From contig NZ_NSJZ01000005.1 of NCBI RefSeq assembly GCF_002287065.1, positions 1-64,000 on the forward strand: a DNA stretch of 64,000 nt. Direction: 5' to 3'. The DNA comes from Paracoccus salipaludis (GTDB taxonomy: Bacteria; Pseudomonadota; Alphaproteobacteria; Rhodobacterales; Rhodobacteraceae). Positions within the stretch are counted from its first letter, which is position 1. Every line of letters starts with the position of its first letter. A program made the position numbers and the translations under genes. Below the pieces are notes generated by a model, which was not told the origin of the DNA, did no database searches, and saw nothing but the letters and a program-made list of their open reading frames with translations. Positions 34,105-47,306 of this stretch are shown in pieces.

Positions 34105-35346
34105 TCAGGCGGGGAAACCCGAGATCGCCCCCCACACGCGGTCCATCTGGTCGCCCGTGATGCAGTAAGGCGGCATGACATAGACCGTGTTCCCCAGCGG
34201 CCGCAGCAGGACGCCCCGCTCCAGCGCATGGGCGCGCAACCGCTGCCCCACGGCGGCAAGGTAGCCCGCCGCCTCGACCTTCAGGTCGATCGCCGCGATA
34301 GTGCCGGTCTGGCGCGCATCCGCGAAGCGGTCGTCACGCGCCAGCGCGGCCAGCCGTTCCGACTGCATCGCCGCGACCGCCTTCAGCCGCGCCTGCATTC
34401 CGCCCGCGGCCCAGATGCGGGCGTTCGCCAGGCCAGCGGCGCAGGCCAGGGGGTTGGCGGTGTAGCTGGACGAATGGAAGAAGGTGCGGCTGCGGTCCTC
34501 GGACCAGTGGGCCTGGAAGATCTCCTCGGTCGCCAGCGTCGCGGCCAGCGGGATCGCGCCCCCGGTCAGGCCCTTGGAGGTGCAGAGGATGTCCGGCGCG
34601 ATCCCCGCATGGTCGCAGGCCCACATTTCGCCGGTCCGGCCCCAGCCGGTCATCACCTCGTCGGCGATCATCAGGACGCCGTGGCGGTCGCAGATGCGGC
34701 GGATGCCCTCGAGCACCTGCGGCCCGTACATCCGCATTCCGCCCGAGCCGAGGATCAGCGGCTCCAGGATGATCGCCGCCATGTCGCCGCCCGCGGCCAG
34801 CGCCTCGAAGGCGGAAAGCATTTCCGTGCCGCCTTCCGCGGGGAAGGGCAGCCGGTCCACGGCGAACATCAGGGGCTCGTAGGCCACGTTGAAGACGCCG
34901 CGCTCGCCCACGCTCATGGTGCCGATGGTGTCGCCGTGATAGCCGCCCTCGATCACGGCGATGCGGTGGCGCGCGCGGCCCGTGTTGCGCCAGAAGCCCA
35001 GCGCCATCTTCAGCGCGACCTCGACGCTGGTGGACCCGCTGTCGGAATAGAAGACGCGGGTCAGTCCCCTGGGCGCCAGCGCCACCAGTTCGCGGGCCAG
35101 GGATTCCGCGGGCTCATGGGTCAGCCCGGCGAAGATCACCTGGTCCAGCCGCTCCGAAGCCTCGCGGATCGCGGCCATGATCGGCGGGTGGCTGTGGCCG
35201 TGGGTGATGACCCACCAACTGGAGATCGCGTCGATCAGGGGGCCGCGGTCGGTCTCGATCACCGCGCCATGGGTCCGCCGCGCGACCGGAGGCTCTGCTT
35301 CCGTCGCGTGCTGGGTGAAGGGGCGCCAGACGGGCGAAGGGGTCAT
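34105..35346 (-). CDS. bioA: Adenosylmethionine-8-amino-7-oxononanoate aminotransferase
   Basis: This 413-aa PLP enzyme transfers an amino group from SAM to KAPA, giving DAPA in biotin synthesis. The N-terminus WRPFTQHATEAEPP, WWVITHGHSHPPI, the PLP-binding lysine in DILCTSKGLTGGA and GSTSVEVALKMALGFW are diagnostic. The ATG at 35346 overlaps the bioD stop (ATGA). It is the last gene of the bioB-bioF-bioD-bioA operon. Confidence 0.95.
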   Translation of the reverse strand: MTPSPVWRPFTQHATEAEPPVARRTHGAVIETDRGPLIDAISSWWVITHGHSHPPIMAAIREASERLDQVIFAGLTHEPAESLARELVALAPRGLTRVFYSDSGSTSVEVALKMALGFWRNTGRARHRIAVIEGGYHGDTIGTMSVGERGVFNVAYEPLMFAVDRLPFPAEGGTEMLSAFEALAAGGDMAAIILEPLILGSGGMRMYGPQVLEGIRRICDRHGVLMIADEVMTGWGRTGEMWACDHAGIAPDILCTSKGLTGGAIPLAATLATEEIFQAHWSEDRSRTFFHSSSYTANPLACAAGLANARIWAAGGMQARLKAVAAMQSERLAALARDDRFADARQTGTIAAIDLKVEAAGYLAAVGQRLRAHALERGVLLRPLGNTVYVMPPYCITGDQMDRVWGAISGFPA

Positions 35347-35972
35347 GCGAAGTCCCGGGGGTCGAAGGCGGCCCGCATCGCGGCCCGCAGGGCATCGGGC
35401 GTCAGCGGGTCGAGGCGCGGCAGGCGGCCCAGCACCCGCGCGCCGGTCAGTTCCGCGATGGTGGCGATGTTGTCGGGGTTGTCCTCGCCCACAAAGGCGA
35501 TGCCGTGCAGGATCACGCCCCGCCCGCGCAGGGATTCGACAGCCGTGGCGGTGTGGCTGATCGTGCCCAGGCCCGTCGCGGCCACCAGCACCACGGGGAT
35601 GCCCCAGCGCGCGAACAGGTCGGCCGACAGGATCTTCCGGGTCATGGGCACCAGCACGCCCCCTGCCCCCTCGATCACCAGCGGGTCGGCCTGGGGGATG
35701 GTCCAGGTCTCCGGCTCCAGCGTCACGCCCGCGAGTTCCGCCGCACGGTGGGGCGACAGCGGCTCGGGCAGGACGGCAAGCGAGTCGTGGATGCGCGCGC
35801 CGGTCATCGCGCGGACAAAGGCCGCGTCGCTGCCCTGGGGCGCGGGGCCATCGCCCGTCACGCCGGTCTGGACCGGCTTCCAGTAGTCCGCGCCGATCAG
35901 GCCGGTCAGCCCGGCGGCAAAGACCGTCTTGCCGATGTCGGTCCCGGTGCCCGTGATCACGAATTGGGCCAT
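35343..35972 (-). CDS. bioD: Dethiobiotin synthase
   Basis: This 209-aa ATP-dependent enzyme makes dethiobiotin from DAPA and CO2. It shows the P-loop GTGTDIGKT, YWKPVQTG and EGAGGVLVPMTR. The gene overlaps bioF by 16 nt and bioA by 4 nt, consistent with a single transcript. Confidence 0.95.
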   Translation of the reverse strand: MAQFVITGTGTDIGKTVFAAGLTGLIGADYWKPVQTGVTGDGPAPQGSDAAFVRAMTGARIHDSLAVLPEPLSPHRAAELAGVTLEPETWTIPQADPLVIEGAGGVLVPMTRKILSADLFARWGIPVVLVAATGLGTISHTATAVESLRGRGVILHGIAFVGEDNPDNIATIAELTGARVLGRLPRLDPLTPDALRAAMRAAFDPRDFA

Positions 35973-37105
35973 GCGTCCTCCAGCACCTCGGCCAGCCGCG
36001 TGACGTCGGCTGGCGAGGCATTCAGCGTCAGGGAAACCCGCAGGCGGCAGGTGCCGGCGGGAACGGTGGGGGGGCGGATGCCGCGCACGTCCAGCCCCTC
36101 GGCCTGAAGGCGGGCGGCAAGGCGCATCGTCGGCGCCTCGGCCCCGACGATCAGCGGCACGATCTGGCTGCCCGAGGGCGGCAGATGCGGCAGGCGCCGT
36201 GCCAGTTCCGCCGCGAACAGGTCGATCAGGTCCTGCAGGCGGTCGCGCCGCTCGGGTTCGTCCTTCAGGATGGCCAGCGCCTCGGTGGCGGCCACGGCCA
36301 TCAAGGGCGAGGGGGCGGTCGCGAAGATGAAGGGCCGCCCGCGGTTCACGATGAAGTCGCGCAGCACCTGCGGCAGCGTCAGCACCGCGCCCGAGCCACC
36401 CAGCGCCTTGCCCAGCGTGTGCAGGGTGACGACGTTCCCGCGGCCTTCCAGCGCGTAGGACAGCCCGCGTCCGTCAGGGCCCCAGACGCCGGTCGCGTGA
36501 GCCTCGTCCACCACGAGGAAGCCCTCGCGGTCCGCCAGGGGCGCAAGGTCGTCCAGCGGCGCGCGGTCGCCGTCCATGCTGTAAAGGCTTTCGACGCAGA
36601 TCCAGACGGCGCCCCTGCCGCCCCCGGCGCGCCAGCCGCGGATCACGTCCCCAGCGTGCCCGGCGTCGTTGTGGCGGAACTCGGCCACCTCGGCGCGGGT
36701 CAGGCGCGCGCCTTCGCGGGTCGAGGCATGGGACAGGTCGTCCATCAGCAGCAGGTCGCCGCGCTGGGGCAGCGTCGCCAGCACGGCGACGTTCGCCTGG
36801 TAGCCGCCGCCCAGCATCAGCGCGGATTCCGCGCCGAAGAAACGCGCGGCCGCCTCCTCGAAGCCCTCGTGCCACTCGGTATTGCCGCGCAGCAGGCGCG
36901 AGCCGGCGGCGCCCACCGGCACCCCTTCCTCGAGCGCGCGGCGCACGGCATTGGCCAGCCGCAGCGAGCCCGCGAGGCCGATGTAGTCGTTCGAGGCGAA
37001 ATCCACCCCCGCGCGGGGGATCAGCCGCCGCGTCCGCCCGCCCGCCGCGATGGCGTCGAGGTCCGCGCGGAAGGGCGCGAGACGGTCCTTCGAAGGCACG
37101 CTCAC
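35957..37105 (-). CDS. bioF: 8-amino-7-oxononanoate synthase
   Basis: This 382-aa PLP enzyme condenses pimeloyl-thioester and L-alanine to KAPA. Features are [47 protein letters not shown] and the PLP lysine in [14 protein letters not shown]. The start is a GTG that overlaps the bioB stop (GTGA); the reading frame upstream of it is bioB in the wrong frame. It overlaps bioD by 16 nt. Confidence 0.95.
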   Translation of the reverse strand: MSVPSKDRLAPFRADLDAIAAGGRTRRLIPRAGVDFASNDYIGLAGSLRLANAVRRALEEGVPVGAAGSRLLRGNTEWHEGFEEAAARFFGAESALMLGGGYQANVAVLATLPQRGDLLLMDDLSHASTREGARLTRAEVAEFRHNDAGHAGDVIRGWRAGGGRGAVWICVESLYSMDGDRAPLDDLAPLADREGFLVVDEAHATGVWGPDGRGLSYALEGRGNVVTLHTLGKALGGSGAVLTLPQVLRDFIVNRGRPFIFATAPSPLMAVAATEALAILKDEPERRDRLQDLIDLFAAELARRLPHLPPSGSQIVPLIVGAEAPTMRLAARLQAEGLDVRGIRPPTVPAGTCRLRVSLTLNASPADVTRLAEVLEDAWPNS

Positions 37106-38145
37106 CGCAGGATCGGCACCGGCATCTCGTCGCGCGAAAGGGCGCGCGGCTCGGCGTCCTCGGGCGCGTGCTCCCAGGCGACCATCGGCTGCATCCCGAG
37201 CTTGGCCAGCAGCCTCATGTCGTGGTCGTCGCCCGGATTCGCCGCCGTCAGCAGCGTGTCGCCCATGAAGATCGAGTTCGCGCCCGCGAAGAAGCACAGC
37301 GCCTGCATCTCGTCCGACATCTCGGTCCGGCCCGCAGACAGGCGGACATGGCTTTCCGGCATCATGATCCGCGCCAGCGCGACCGCGCGGACGAAGTCGA
37401 TCGGATCGACGGGGGCCGCGTTTTCCATCGGCGTGCCAGGAATGGCGATCAGCAGGTTGATCGGCACCGAATCCGGCGGCTCGGGCAGGTTCGCCAGCGT
37501 CACCAGCATCTCGACGCGGTCGCCCTGCCCCTCGCCCAGGCCCAGGATGCCCCCCGAGCAGACCTTGATGCCGCTGTCGCGCACCACCGCCAGCGTTTCC
37601 AGCCGGTCGGCATAGGTGCGGGTCGTCACCACGTTGGCATAGTGCGACTCGGACGTGTCCACGTTGTGGTTGTAGTAATCCAGCCCCGCGTCCTTCAGGC
37701 GGCGGGCCTGGCCCGCGTCCAGCATCCCCAGCGTCATGCAGGTTTCCATGCCCAGGGCCTTCACGCCTTCCACCATGGCGACGACCTGCGCCATGTCGCG
37801 TTCCTTGGGGCTGCGCCAGGCCGCCCCCATGCAATAGCGCGTGGCGCCCGCGGCTTTCGCTTTCTTCGCCTCGGCGATGACGCGCTGGACCTCCAGCAGC
37901 TTCGAGGCGGTCAGCTCGGACCCGTGGCGCGCGGACTGGCTGCAATAGCCGCAATCCTCGGGGCAGCCGCCGGTCTTGATCGACAGAAGGCGGCTCAGCT
38001 GGATGCGGTTGGGGTCGAAATGCTGCCGGTGGACGGTCTGGGCCTGGAACAGCAGGTCCATGAAGGGCTGGTCGATGATCGCCCGCGCTTCGGCCGCAGT
38101 CCAGTGCTTGCGTCCGGTGACGGGGGCAACAGTGGGAGCGTTCAT
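37102..38145 (-). CDS. bioB: Biotin synthase
   Basis: This 347-aa radical-SAM enzyme inserts sulfur into dethiobiotin. The [4Fe-4S] motif is [13 protein letters not shown] (Cys61, Cys65, Cys68). The segments [20 protein letters not shown] and [10 protein letters not shown] are diagnostic. GAGAGG precedes the ATG at 38145. It is the first gene of the biotin operon. No BioR box (TTATCTATAA-type) is visible in the 150-nt divergent upstream region. Pimeloyl-ACP genes (bioC/bioH/bioG/bioZ) are not in this cluster. Confidence 0.96.
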   Translation of the reverse strand: MNAPTVAPVTGRKHWTAAEARAIIDQPFMDLLFQAQTVHRQHFDPNRIQLSRLLSIKTGGCPEDCGYCSQSARHGSELTASKLLEVQRVIAEAKKAKAAGATRYCMGAAWRSPKERDMAQVVAMVEGVKALGMETCMTLGMLDAGQARRLKDAGLDYYNHNVDTSESHYANVVTTRTYADRLETLAVVRDSGIKVCSGGILGLGEGQGDRVEMLVTLANLPEPPDSVPINLLIAIPGTPMENAAPVDPIDFVRAVALARIMMPESHVRLSAGRTEMSDEMQALCFFAGANSIFMGDTLLTAANPGDDHDMRLLAKLGMQPMVAWEHAPEDAEPRALSRDEMPVPILR

Positions 38146-38180
38146 GGCGGCCTCTCGGCAGGTGCATCGATTGGCACGGG

Positions 38181-38209
38181 GGTTAACAGCATTGCCGGCG
38201 GCTGTCCAA
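38181..38209 (-). promoter_or_regulatory. Weak bioB promoter candidate
   Basis: TTGGAC (38204-38209) and TTAACC (38181-38186) lie 17 bp apart on the minus strand, 36 bp upstream of the bioB ATG. The -10 match is poor. Confidence 0.22.
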
Positions 38210-38239
38210 CGGACGCTGCGCCCATTGCCGCGTTTCCGA

Positions 38240-38268
38240 TTGACGCCGCACGGGGGTTTTCCTGTAAT
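38240..38268 (+). promoter_or_regulatory. Sigma-70 promoter of the BMP transporter operon
   Basis: TTGACG (38240-38245), a 17-bp spacer and TGTAAT (38263-38268) match consensus at five of six positions each. The start would be near 38275, about 20 nt before the ATG. Confidence 0.6.
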
Positions 38269-38295
38269 CCGCCCGAACCCAACGGGAGAGCCGAG

Positions 38296-39285
38296 ATGAC
38301 CCTGACCTTCCGCCTTGCCGCGAGCGTGGTCGCGCTGGCGCTGTCCACCGCCGCAGCCCTGGCCGAGCCCGCGCTGGTCTTCGACCTGGGCGGCAAGTTC
38401 GACAAGTCCTTCAACGAGGCCGCCTATACGGGCGCCGAGCGCTGGAAGGCCGAGACGGGCGGCACCTACAAGGAACTCGAGATGCAGTCCGAGGCCCAGC
38501 GCGAGCAGGCGCTGCGCCGGCTGGCCGAATCCGGGCTGAACCCCATCGTGACCACGGGCTTCGCCTTCGGCGAGGTGCTGAACAAGGTCGCCCCCGACTA
38601 TCCCGACACCCGCTTCGTCATCATCGACACGGTGGTCGATCAGCCGAACGTCCAGTCCAACGTTTATGCCGAGCCCGAGGGGTCCTATCTTGCGGGCGTG
38701 CTGGCGGGCATGGCGTCCAAGACCGGCACCGTGGGCTTCATCGGCGGCATGGACATCCCGCTGATCCACAAGTTCCGCTGCGGCTATGCCGAGGGCTTCA
38801 AGGCCGCGCGACCCGACGGCAAGGTCATCACCAACTTCACCGGGACGACGCCTGCGGCCTGGAACGACCCCGTCAAGGGGGGCGAGCTGGCCCGCGCGCA
38901 GAAGGCGCAAGGGGCGGACGTGATCTATGCCGCGGCGGGCGGCACCGGGATCGGCGTCCTTCAGGCGGCGGCCGACGAGGGCATCCTGTCGATCGGCGTC
39001 GATTCGAACCAGAACCACCTGCATCCGGGCAAGGTGCTGACCTCGATGGTCAAGCGCGTGGACAACTCGGTCTACGAGGCCTTCAAGGCGGGCGAGGCGG
39101 TCGAGCCGGGCATCAAGCTGATGGACCTCAAGGCCGAGGGCGTGGGGCTGGCGATGGATGAACACAACGCGCCCCTGATCACGCCCGAGATGACCGCGGC
39201 CGTGGATCAGGCGAAGGCCAAGATCATCGCGGGCGAGATCGTGCCCCACGACTACATGTCCGACAACTCCTGCCCGGCGGACTGA
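38296..39285 (+). CDS. BMP-family ABC transporter substrate-binding protein
   Basis: This 329-aa periplasmic binding protein has a signal peptide ([23 protein letters not shown]) and the BMP/PnrA-type fold: [40 protein letters not shown] and [13 protein letters not shown]. Such proteins bind purine nucleosides. Unlike many relatives there is no lipobox, so it should be a free periplasmic protein. It begins a four-gene operon with the ATPase and two permeases. Confidence 0.93.
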   Translation: MTLTFRLAASVVALALSTAAALAEPALVFDLGGKFDKSFNEAAYTGAERWKAETGGTYKELEMQSEAQREQALRRLAESGLNPIVTTGFAFGEVLNKVAPDYPDTRFVIIDTVVDQPNVQSNVYAEPEGSYLAGVLAGMASKTGTVGFIGGMDIPLIHKFRCGYAEGFKAARPDGKVITNFTGTTPAAWNDPVKGGELARAQKAQGADVIYAAAGGTGIGVLQAAADEGILSIGVDSNQNHLHPGKVLTSMVKRVDNSVYEAFKAGEAVEPGIKLMDLKAEGVGLAMDEHNAPLITPEMTAAVDQAKAKIIAGEIVPHDYMSDNSCPAD

Positions 39286-39291
39286 CGGCAG

Positions 39292-40901
39292 ATGGCCCTG
39301 CCCGGCACCCGAGGCGACGCCGCGCCGCCCGCGATCGAGCTGCGCGGCATTTCCAAGGCCTTCGGGCCGGTGCAGGCCAACCGCGACATCAGCCTGGTCG
39401 TGCCCCCGGGCACGATCCACGGCATCGTGGGGGAAAACGGCGCGGGCAAGTCCACGCTCATGTCGATCCTCTACGGCTTCTACCGGCCGGACGCGGGGCA
39501 GATCCTCGTGGGCGGGCGCGACGCCGGGATCACCGACAGCCAGTCGGCGATCCGCGCGGGCATCGGCATGGTCTTCCAGCATTTCAAGCTGGTGCCGAAC
39601 TTCACGGTGGTCGAGAACGTCATCCTCGGGGCCGAGGACGGCGCGCTGCTGGCGCCCTCGGTGTCGCGCGCGCGCAAGGAACTGCGGCGGCTCGCGGCCG
39701 AATACCAGCTCGAGGTGAACCCCGACGCGGTGGTGGAAACGCTGTCGGTCGGCCACCAGCAGCGGGTCGAGATCCTCAAGGCGCTGTACCGCCAAGCCGA
39801 CATCCTGATCCTGGACGAGCCCACGGGCGTGCTGACCCCGGCCGAGGCGGACCACCTGTTCCGCATCCTCAAGGGCCTGCGCGAGCGGGGCAAGACGGTG
39901 ATCCTGATCACCCACAAGCTGCGCGAGATCATGGAGATCACCGACAACGTCAGCGTCATGCGGCGCGGCGAGATGGTGGCCACCGTGCCCACGCGCGAAA
40001 CCTCTCCCGAGGCGCTGGCCGAGCTGATGGTCGGCCGCAAGGTCCTGCTCCGGGTGGACAAGGCGCAGGCCGCGCCGGGCGCCCCGGTGCTGGAACTGGC
40101 GGGCGTGAGGATGGTGGACCGCGCGGGCGTGGAACGGCTGCGCGGCATCGACCTGGCGGTGCGCGGAGGCGAGATCCTGGGGATCGCGGGTGTCAGCGGC
40201 AACGGGCAGACGCAGCTTCTGGACATCCTCGGCGGCTACCCCGAGGCGGGCGCGCAGGTCAGCGGGACCGCGCGGCTGGCGGGGCGGCCCCTGCCGCTGG
40301 ACGGCACGGACGCGCGGGCACGCAGACAGGCGGGCGTCGGCAACATCCCCGAGGACCGGCAGGCCGAGGGGCTGGTGATGGACTTCTCGGCCTGGGAGAA
40401 CACGGTCCTCGGCCGCCACCGGGACGCGGGCGGCGCGCTGATGGACCACGACGCGATCCGCCGCGAGGCCGCCGCCAAGATGGAGCGTTTCGACGTCCGC
40501 CCCCGCGACCCCGAGCTTGCGGCCAAGAACTTTTCCGGCGGCAACCAGCAGAAGATCGTCGTCGCGCGGGAAATCGAAAGCCGACCCGTGCTGCTGCTGG
40601 TGGGCCAGCCCACGCGGGGCGTGGACATCGGCGCCATCGAGTTCATCCACCGCCGCCTGATCGAGCTGCGCGACGCGGGCGCCGCGATCCTGCTGGTGTC
40701 GGTCGAACTGGACGAGATCATGGCGCTGTCGGACCGCATCGCCGTCATGTTCGACGGCCGCATCATGGGCGAAAGGCTGTCGGGGGAAACCTCGGCCGCC
40801 GAACTGGGGTTGCTGATGGCGGGGGCCTCGCCCTCGGGCATCCCGCCCGAGCAGGGCCAGCCCGACACGCCGGACCACGAACCCAGCAAAGGGGTGATCT
40901 G

Positions 40902-40902
<1 letters not shown>
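39292..40902 (+). CDS. ABC transporter ATP-binding protein, two ABC domains (nucleoside type)
   Basis: This is a 536-aa fused ATPase. Domain 1 has Walker [10 protein letters not shown], signature [11 protein letters not shown] and Walker [16 protein letters not shown]. Domain 2 has a modified Walker A region ([10 protein letters not shown]), signature NFSGGNQQK and [13 protein letters not shown] in place of a standard Walker B, as usual in the sugar/nucleoside subgroup. Only the first site is likely fully active. It starts 6 nt after the binding-protein stop. Confidence 0.93.
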
Positions 40903-41980
<1,078 letters not shown>

Positions 41981-41981
<1 letters not shown>

Positions 41982-42946
41982 TGGATTACGCGACGATCCT
42001 GCAGATCCTCGACAGCGCGGTGCGGCTGATGACGCCCTTGCTGCTGGCCTGCCTCGCGGGGCTTTACTCGGAACGCGCGGGCGTCTTCGACATTGGGCTG
42101 GAAGGCAAGATGCTGATGGCGGCCTTCTCGGCGGCGGCCACGGCGGCAGTCACCGGCAGCGTGTGGCTGGGGCTTGTGGCCGGGGTTCTTTCTGCCGTGG
42201 CCATGTCGCTGATCCACGGGCTGGCCGCGATCACCTTCCGCGGCAACCAGCTGATCTCGGGCGTGGCGATCAACTTCCTCGCCTCGGGCCTGACGATGCT
42301 GCTGGGGCAGAGCTGGTTCGGCCTCGGCGGCCGCACGCCCTCATTGGAGGGCGCGGCGCGCTTTTCCCCCGTCACCCTGCCGGGGACCGAGGCGCTGAGC
42401 GGCATCCCCGTGCTGGGCCCCTTCTATGCCGAGGTCGTGTCGGGCCATACGGCGCTGGTTTATGTGGCCGCGCTGCTGGTGCCCGGGACCTGGTGGCTGC
42501 TCTACCGCACCCGCTTCGGGCTGCGGCTGCGGGCGGTGGGGGAAAACCCCGCCTCGGTCGATACGGCGGGCGTGTCGGTGCCGCGCCTGCGCTGGGCGGC
42601 GGTGGCGATCTGCGGGGTGCTGACGGGACTGGCGGGGGCTTACCTCGCCACGGGCCTCTCGGCGGGCTTCGTCAAGGAAATGACGGCGGGCCGGGGCTAT
42701 ATCGCGCTCGCCGCGCTGATCTTCGCCAACTGGCGGCCCTGGCGGGCGCTGGGCGCGACCTTCCTTTTCGGCCTGATGGAGGCGGTGGCGAACCGCTATC
42801 CCGAACTGGACCTGGGCTTCGTCACGATCCCCTCGATGGTCATGAGCGCCCTTCCCTACCTGCTGACGGTGATCATCCTTGCGGGCTTCATCGGCCGCGC
42901 CACCCCGCCCCGCGCGGGGGGCGAGCCCTATGTCAAGGAACGCTGA
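41981..42946 (+). CDS. Nucleoside-type ABC transporter permease 2
   Basis: This 321-aa permease is homologous to but shorter than permease 1. Diagnostic regions are LAGLYSERAGVFDIGLEGKM, GNQLISGVAINFLASGLT and TAGRGYIALAALIFANWRP. It starts in a TGATG overlap with permease 1 and ends the operon. gyrB follows on the same strand with its own promoter. Confidence 0.94.
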
Positions 42947-45505
<2,559 letters not shown>

Positions 45506-45806
45506 CAATTCTGCAACGCGCAGGACCGGCCGCCTGCGCGTCACGTCACACCGGGAAGGCGGCAGATTCTTCCGGGGCTATCCGCGACCAACTTTCTGTT
45601 CTGTCAGGGCAAAGTTCGTCGCGGAGCTTGTCAGACGCGACCTTTCCACCTCGGGTTGAAGAGGGTGGCAGGACCGCATCATTCCGGCAGAAAATCTGGA
45701 AATTGGCGGGTTCCCCCTTGGGAACAGCCGCCCTTCATGCCAGTTATCATTTCAGCAAGAGCCGCGATGGGATCGTGGCCGTCATCTCTACTGCTTGAGG
45801 TTCAAG
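45506..45806 (+). other. 301-nt region between gyrB and an outer-membrane protein gene, with hairpins
   Basis: No coding gene is supported. Just after gyrB lies a 9-bp GC hairpin (45516-45541) without a U tail. Further hairpins are at 45584-45622 (GCGAC and AACTTT arms with one mismatch), 45682-45702 (small) and 45705-45732 (GGCGG-GTTCCC against GGGAAC-CCGCC). The later ones probably belong to the leader of the outer-membrane gene. Confidence 0.5.
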
Positions 45807-46502
45807 GTGCGCAACAACCTGATCGCCGCGTCCGTCGCAGCCCTGCTTTCGGTTTCCGCCGCTCATGCCGGCGGCTTCACCGCGCCAGTCGTGGAAATCG
45901 AGCCCCCGCTGGTCGTCACGCCCGCCCCCTCCGACTGGCAGGGCGCCTATGCCGGCATCACGCTGGGCTATGCCTTCGGCGGCGACGACGACATCGGCGT
46001 GCGTCCGCCGGGCGTGGACATCGGCAGCGCCGAGCTGTCGGGCTGGAACGCCGGGCTGCGCCTGGGCTATCGCTGGCAGCGCGACCGCTGGGTGGTCGGC
46101 CCCGAGATCGCCTATGTCGGCGGCGACATCAGCGACGACTTCGAGTTCGACTCGGCCCCCCTCGGGCTCGCTGACTCCGAGTTCGAGTCCGAAGTGGACA
46201 GTCTGCTCGGCATCCGCCTGAAGACCGGCTACCTGGTCCGCCCCGACACGCTGGTCTACGGCATCGCCGGCTGGCAGCAGGGCGATTTCACCTACAGCGT
46301 CGATGGCGAGGAAGAAGGCTATGACGCCGACGGCTATGTCCTTGGCCTGGGCGTCGAACGGAAGCTGACCGACCGGATGTCCGTGACCGGCGAATACGAA
46401 TACGCCAACTTCGGCTCGACGGATATCGAATACCTGGGCCGCACCACGGTCGCCACGCCCGAGCATTCGAACGTCAAGCTGGGCCTGAACTTCAGCTTCT
46501 GA
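45807..46502 (+). CDS. Outer-membrane beta-barrel protein
   Basis: This 231-aa protein (GTG start; GAGG 6 nt upstream) has a signal peptide MRNNLIAASVAALLSVSAAHAG. An OmpA/porin-like eight-stranded barrel follows: WQGAYAGITLGYAFGGDDD, GWNAGLRLGYRWQRDRW, LGIRLKTGYLV, and terminal LGLNFSF ending in Phe, the outer-membrane insertion signal. It resembles the Omp25/Ropb1-like porin family of alphaproteobacteria. A long hairpin-rich leader and a strong terminator flank it. Confidence 0.87.
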   Translation: MRNNLIAASVAALLSVSAAHAGGFTAPVVEIEPPLVVTPAPSDWQGAYAGITLGYAFGGDDDIGVRPPGVDIGSAELSGWNAGLRLGYRWQRDRWVVGPEIAYVGGDISDDFEFDSAPLGLADSEFESEVDSLLGIRLKTGYLVRPDTLVYGIAGWQQGDFTYSVDGEEEGYDADGYVLGLGVERKLTDRMSVTGEYEYANFGSTDIEYLGRTTVATPEHSNVKLGLNFSF

Positions 46503-46525
46503 GCTGCGGGTTCAATAGGAATGCG

Positions 46526-46553
46526 GGCCGCCGGTTCTTCCGGCGGCCTTTTT
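46526..46553 (+). terminator. Rho-independent terminator of the outer-membrane protein gene
   Basis: A 9-bp perfect stem (GGCCGCCGG and its complement, loop TTCTT, 46526-46548) is followed by TTTTT. Confidence 0.92.
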
Positions 46554-46673
46554 GCATGAAGGCGCCCGTTCCCCTCGCCTTCCGGTTCAAGGGCAGCCCT
46601 GCCGCAGGGTCGCGATTCAAGGGCCGGGGCGCAGCCCGATCCGGGAGGACGCCCGGCCCTGCGCCGCCCTTGT

Positions 46674-47306
46674 TCAGGCCGCCGGCAGCGGCACCGGCAA
46701 GGCCTTATGCAGGCAGGCGACGGCGAGTCCGTGGGGCACCCAGCGCGTGATGGCCTCGGCCCCCGCGTCCAGCCCGCCCGTGTAATGACCGAAGGCCGGC
46801 AGGATCATGTGCGAGGGCCCGATCAGCAGGGCCCTTCGCCGCGCGCCCGCCAGCCGCACGACCGGATGGAAATGCCCGCTGATGTCCGGCCCCTCGCCGT
46901 CCGGCTGGTGGCGCAAAATCACAGGGCCCATCCGCAGCGTCGTCTCTCCGCCCGCCTGCGAATCGTGGTTGCCCGCGATCCATCGAAGCTCGTGCGCAGC
47001 GCCCAGACAGGTCAGCGCCTCGGCCACCTGGGGGTCCAGCGCCTCGGCCGCCGCATCGTCGTCAAAGCCGTCGCCCAGACTGACGATCACGGCCGGGTCC
47101 AGCGCCTCGGCCTCGGTCTGAAGGCGGCGCAGGGTCTCAATTCCCTCGTAGGGTGGCAGCAGGGCGCCGCCGCGCCGGGCCATGCGCTCGGACTTGCCCA
47201 GGTGCAGGTCGGCCACGATCAGCCAGCGTTCCGCGGGCCACCACAGGGCACCGGAACAGCGCGCCTCGAGCCTGAGCCCATGCCAGGTGAAGGCAAAGCC
47301 CGTCAT
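46674..47306 (-). CDS. pdeM: Ligase-associated DNA damage response endonuclease PdeM
   Basis: This 210-aa calcineurin-like phosphoesterase is the fourth component of the ligase-associated DNA repair set. Metal-binding motifs are VADLHLGK, SLGDGFDDD, IAGNHDSQ, LRHQP and SGHFHPVVR. It starts in an ATGA overlap with the helicase stop. Its gene neighbourhood (helicase, ATP-dependent ligase, exonuclease) is the basis for the name; the biochemical substrate is not established. Confidence 0.9.
   Translation of the reverse strand: MTGFAFTWHGLRLEARCSGALWWPAERWLIVADLHLGKSERMARRGGALLPPYEGIETLRRLQTEAEALDPAVIVSLGDGFDDDAAAEALDPQVAEALTCLGAAHELRWIAGNHDSQAGGETTLRMGPVILRHQPDGEGPDISGHFHPVVRLAGARRRALLIGPSHMILPAFGHYTGGLDAGAEAITRWVPHGLAVACLHKALPVPLPAA

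Noticed and set aside
38146-40878. Very long minus-strand extension upstream of bioB through the BMP transporter genes
   Set aside because: The transporter genes are clear on the plus strand. bioB begins at 38145, with a ribosome-binding site and the family N-terminus.
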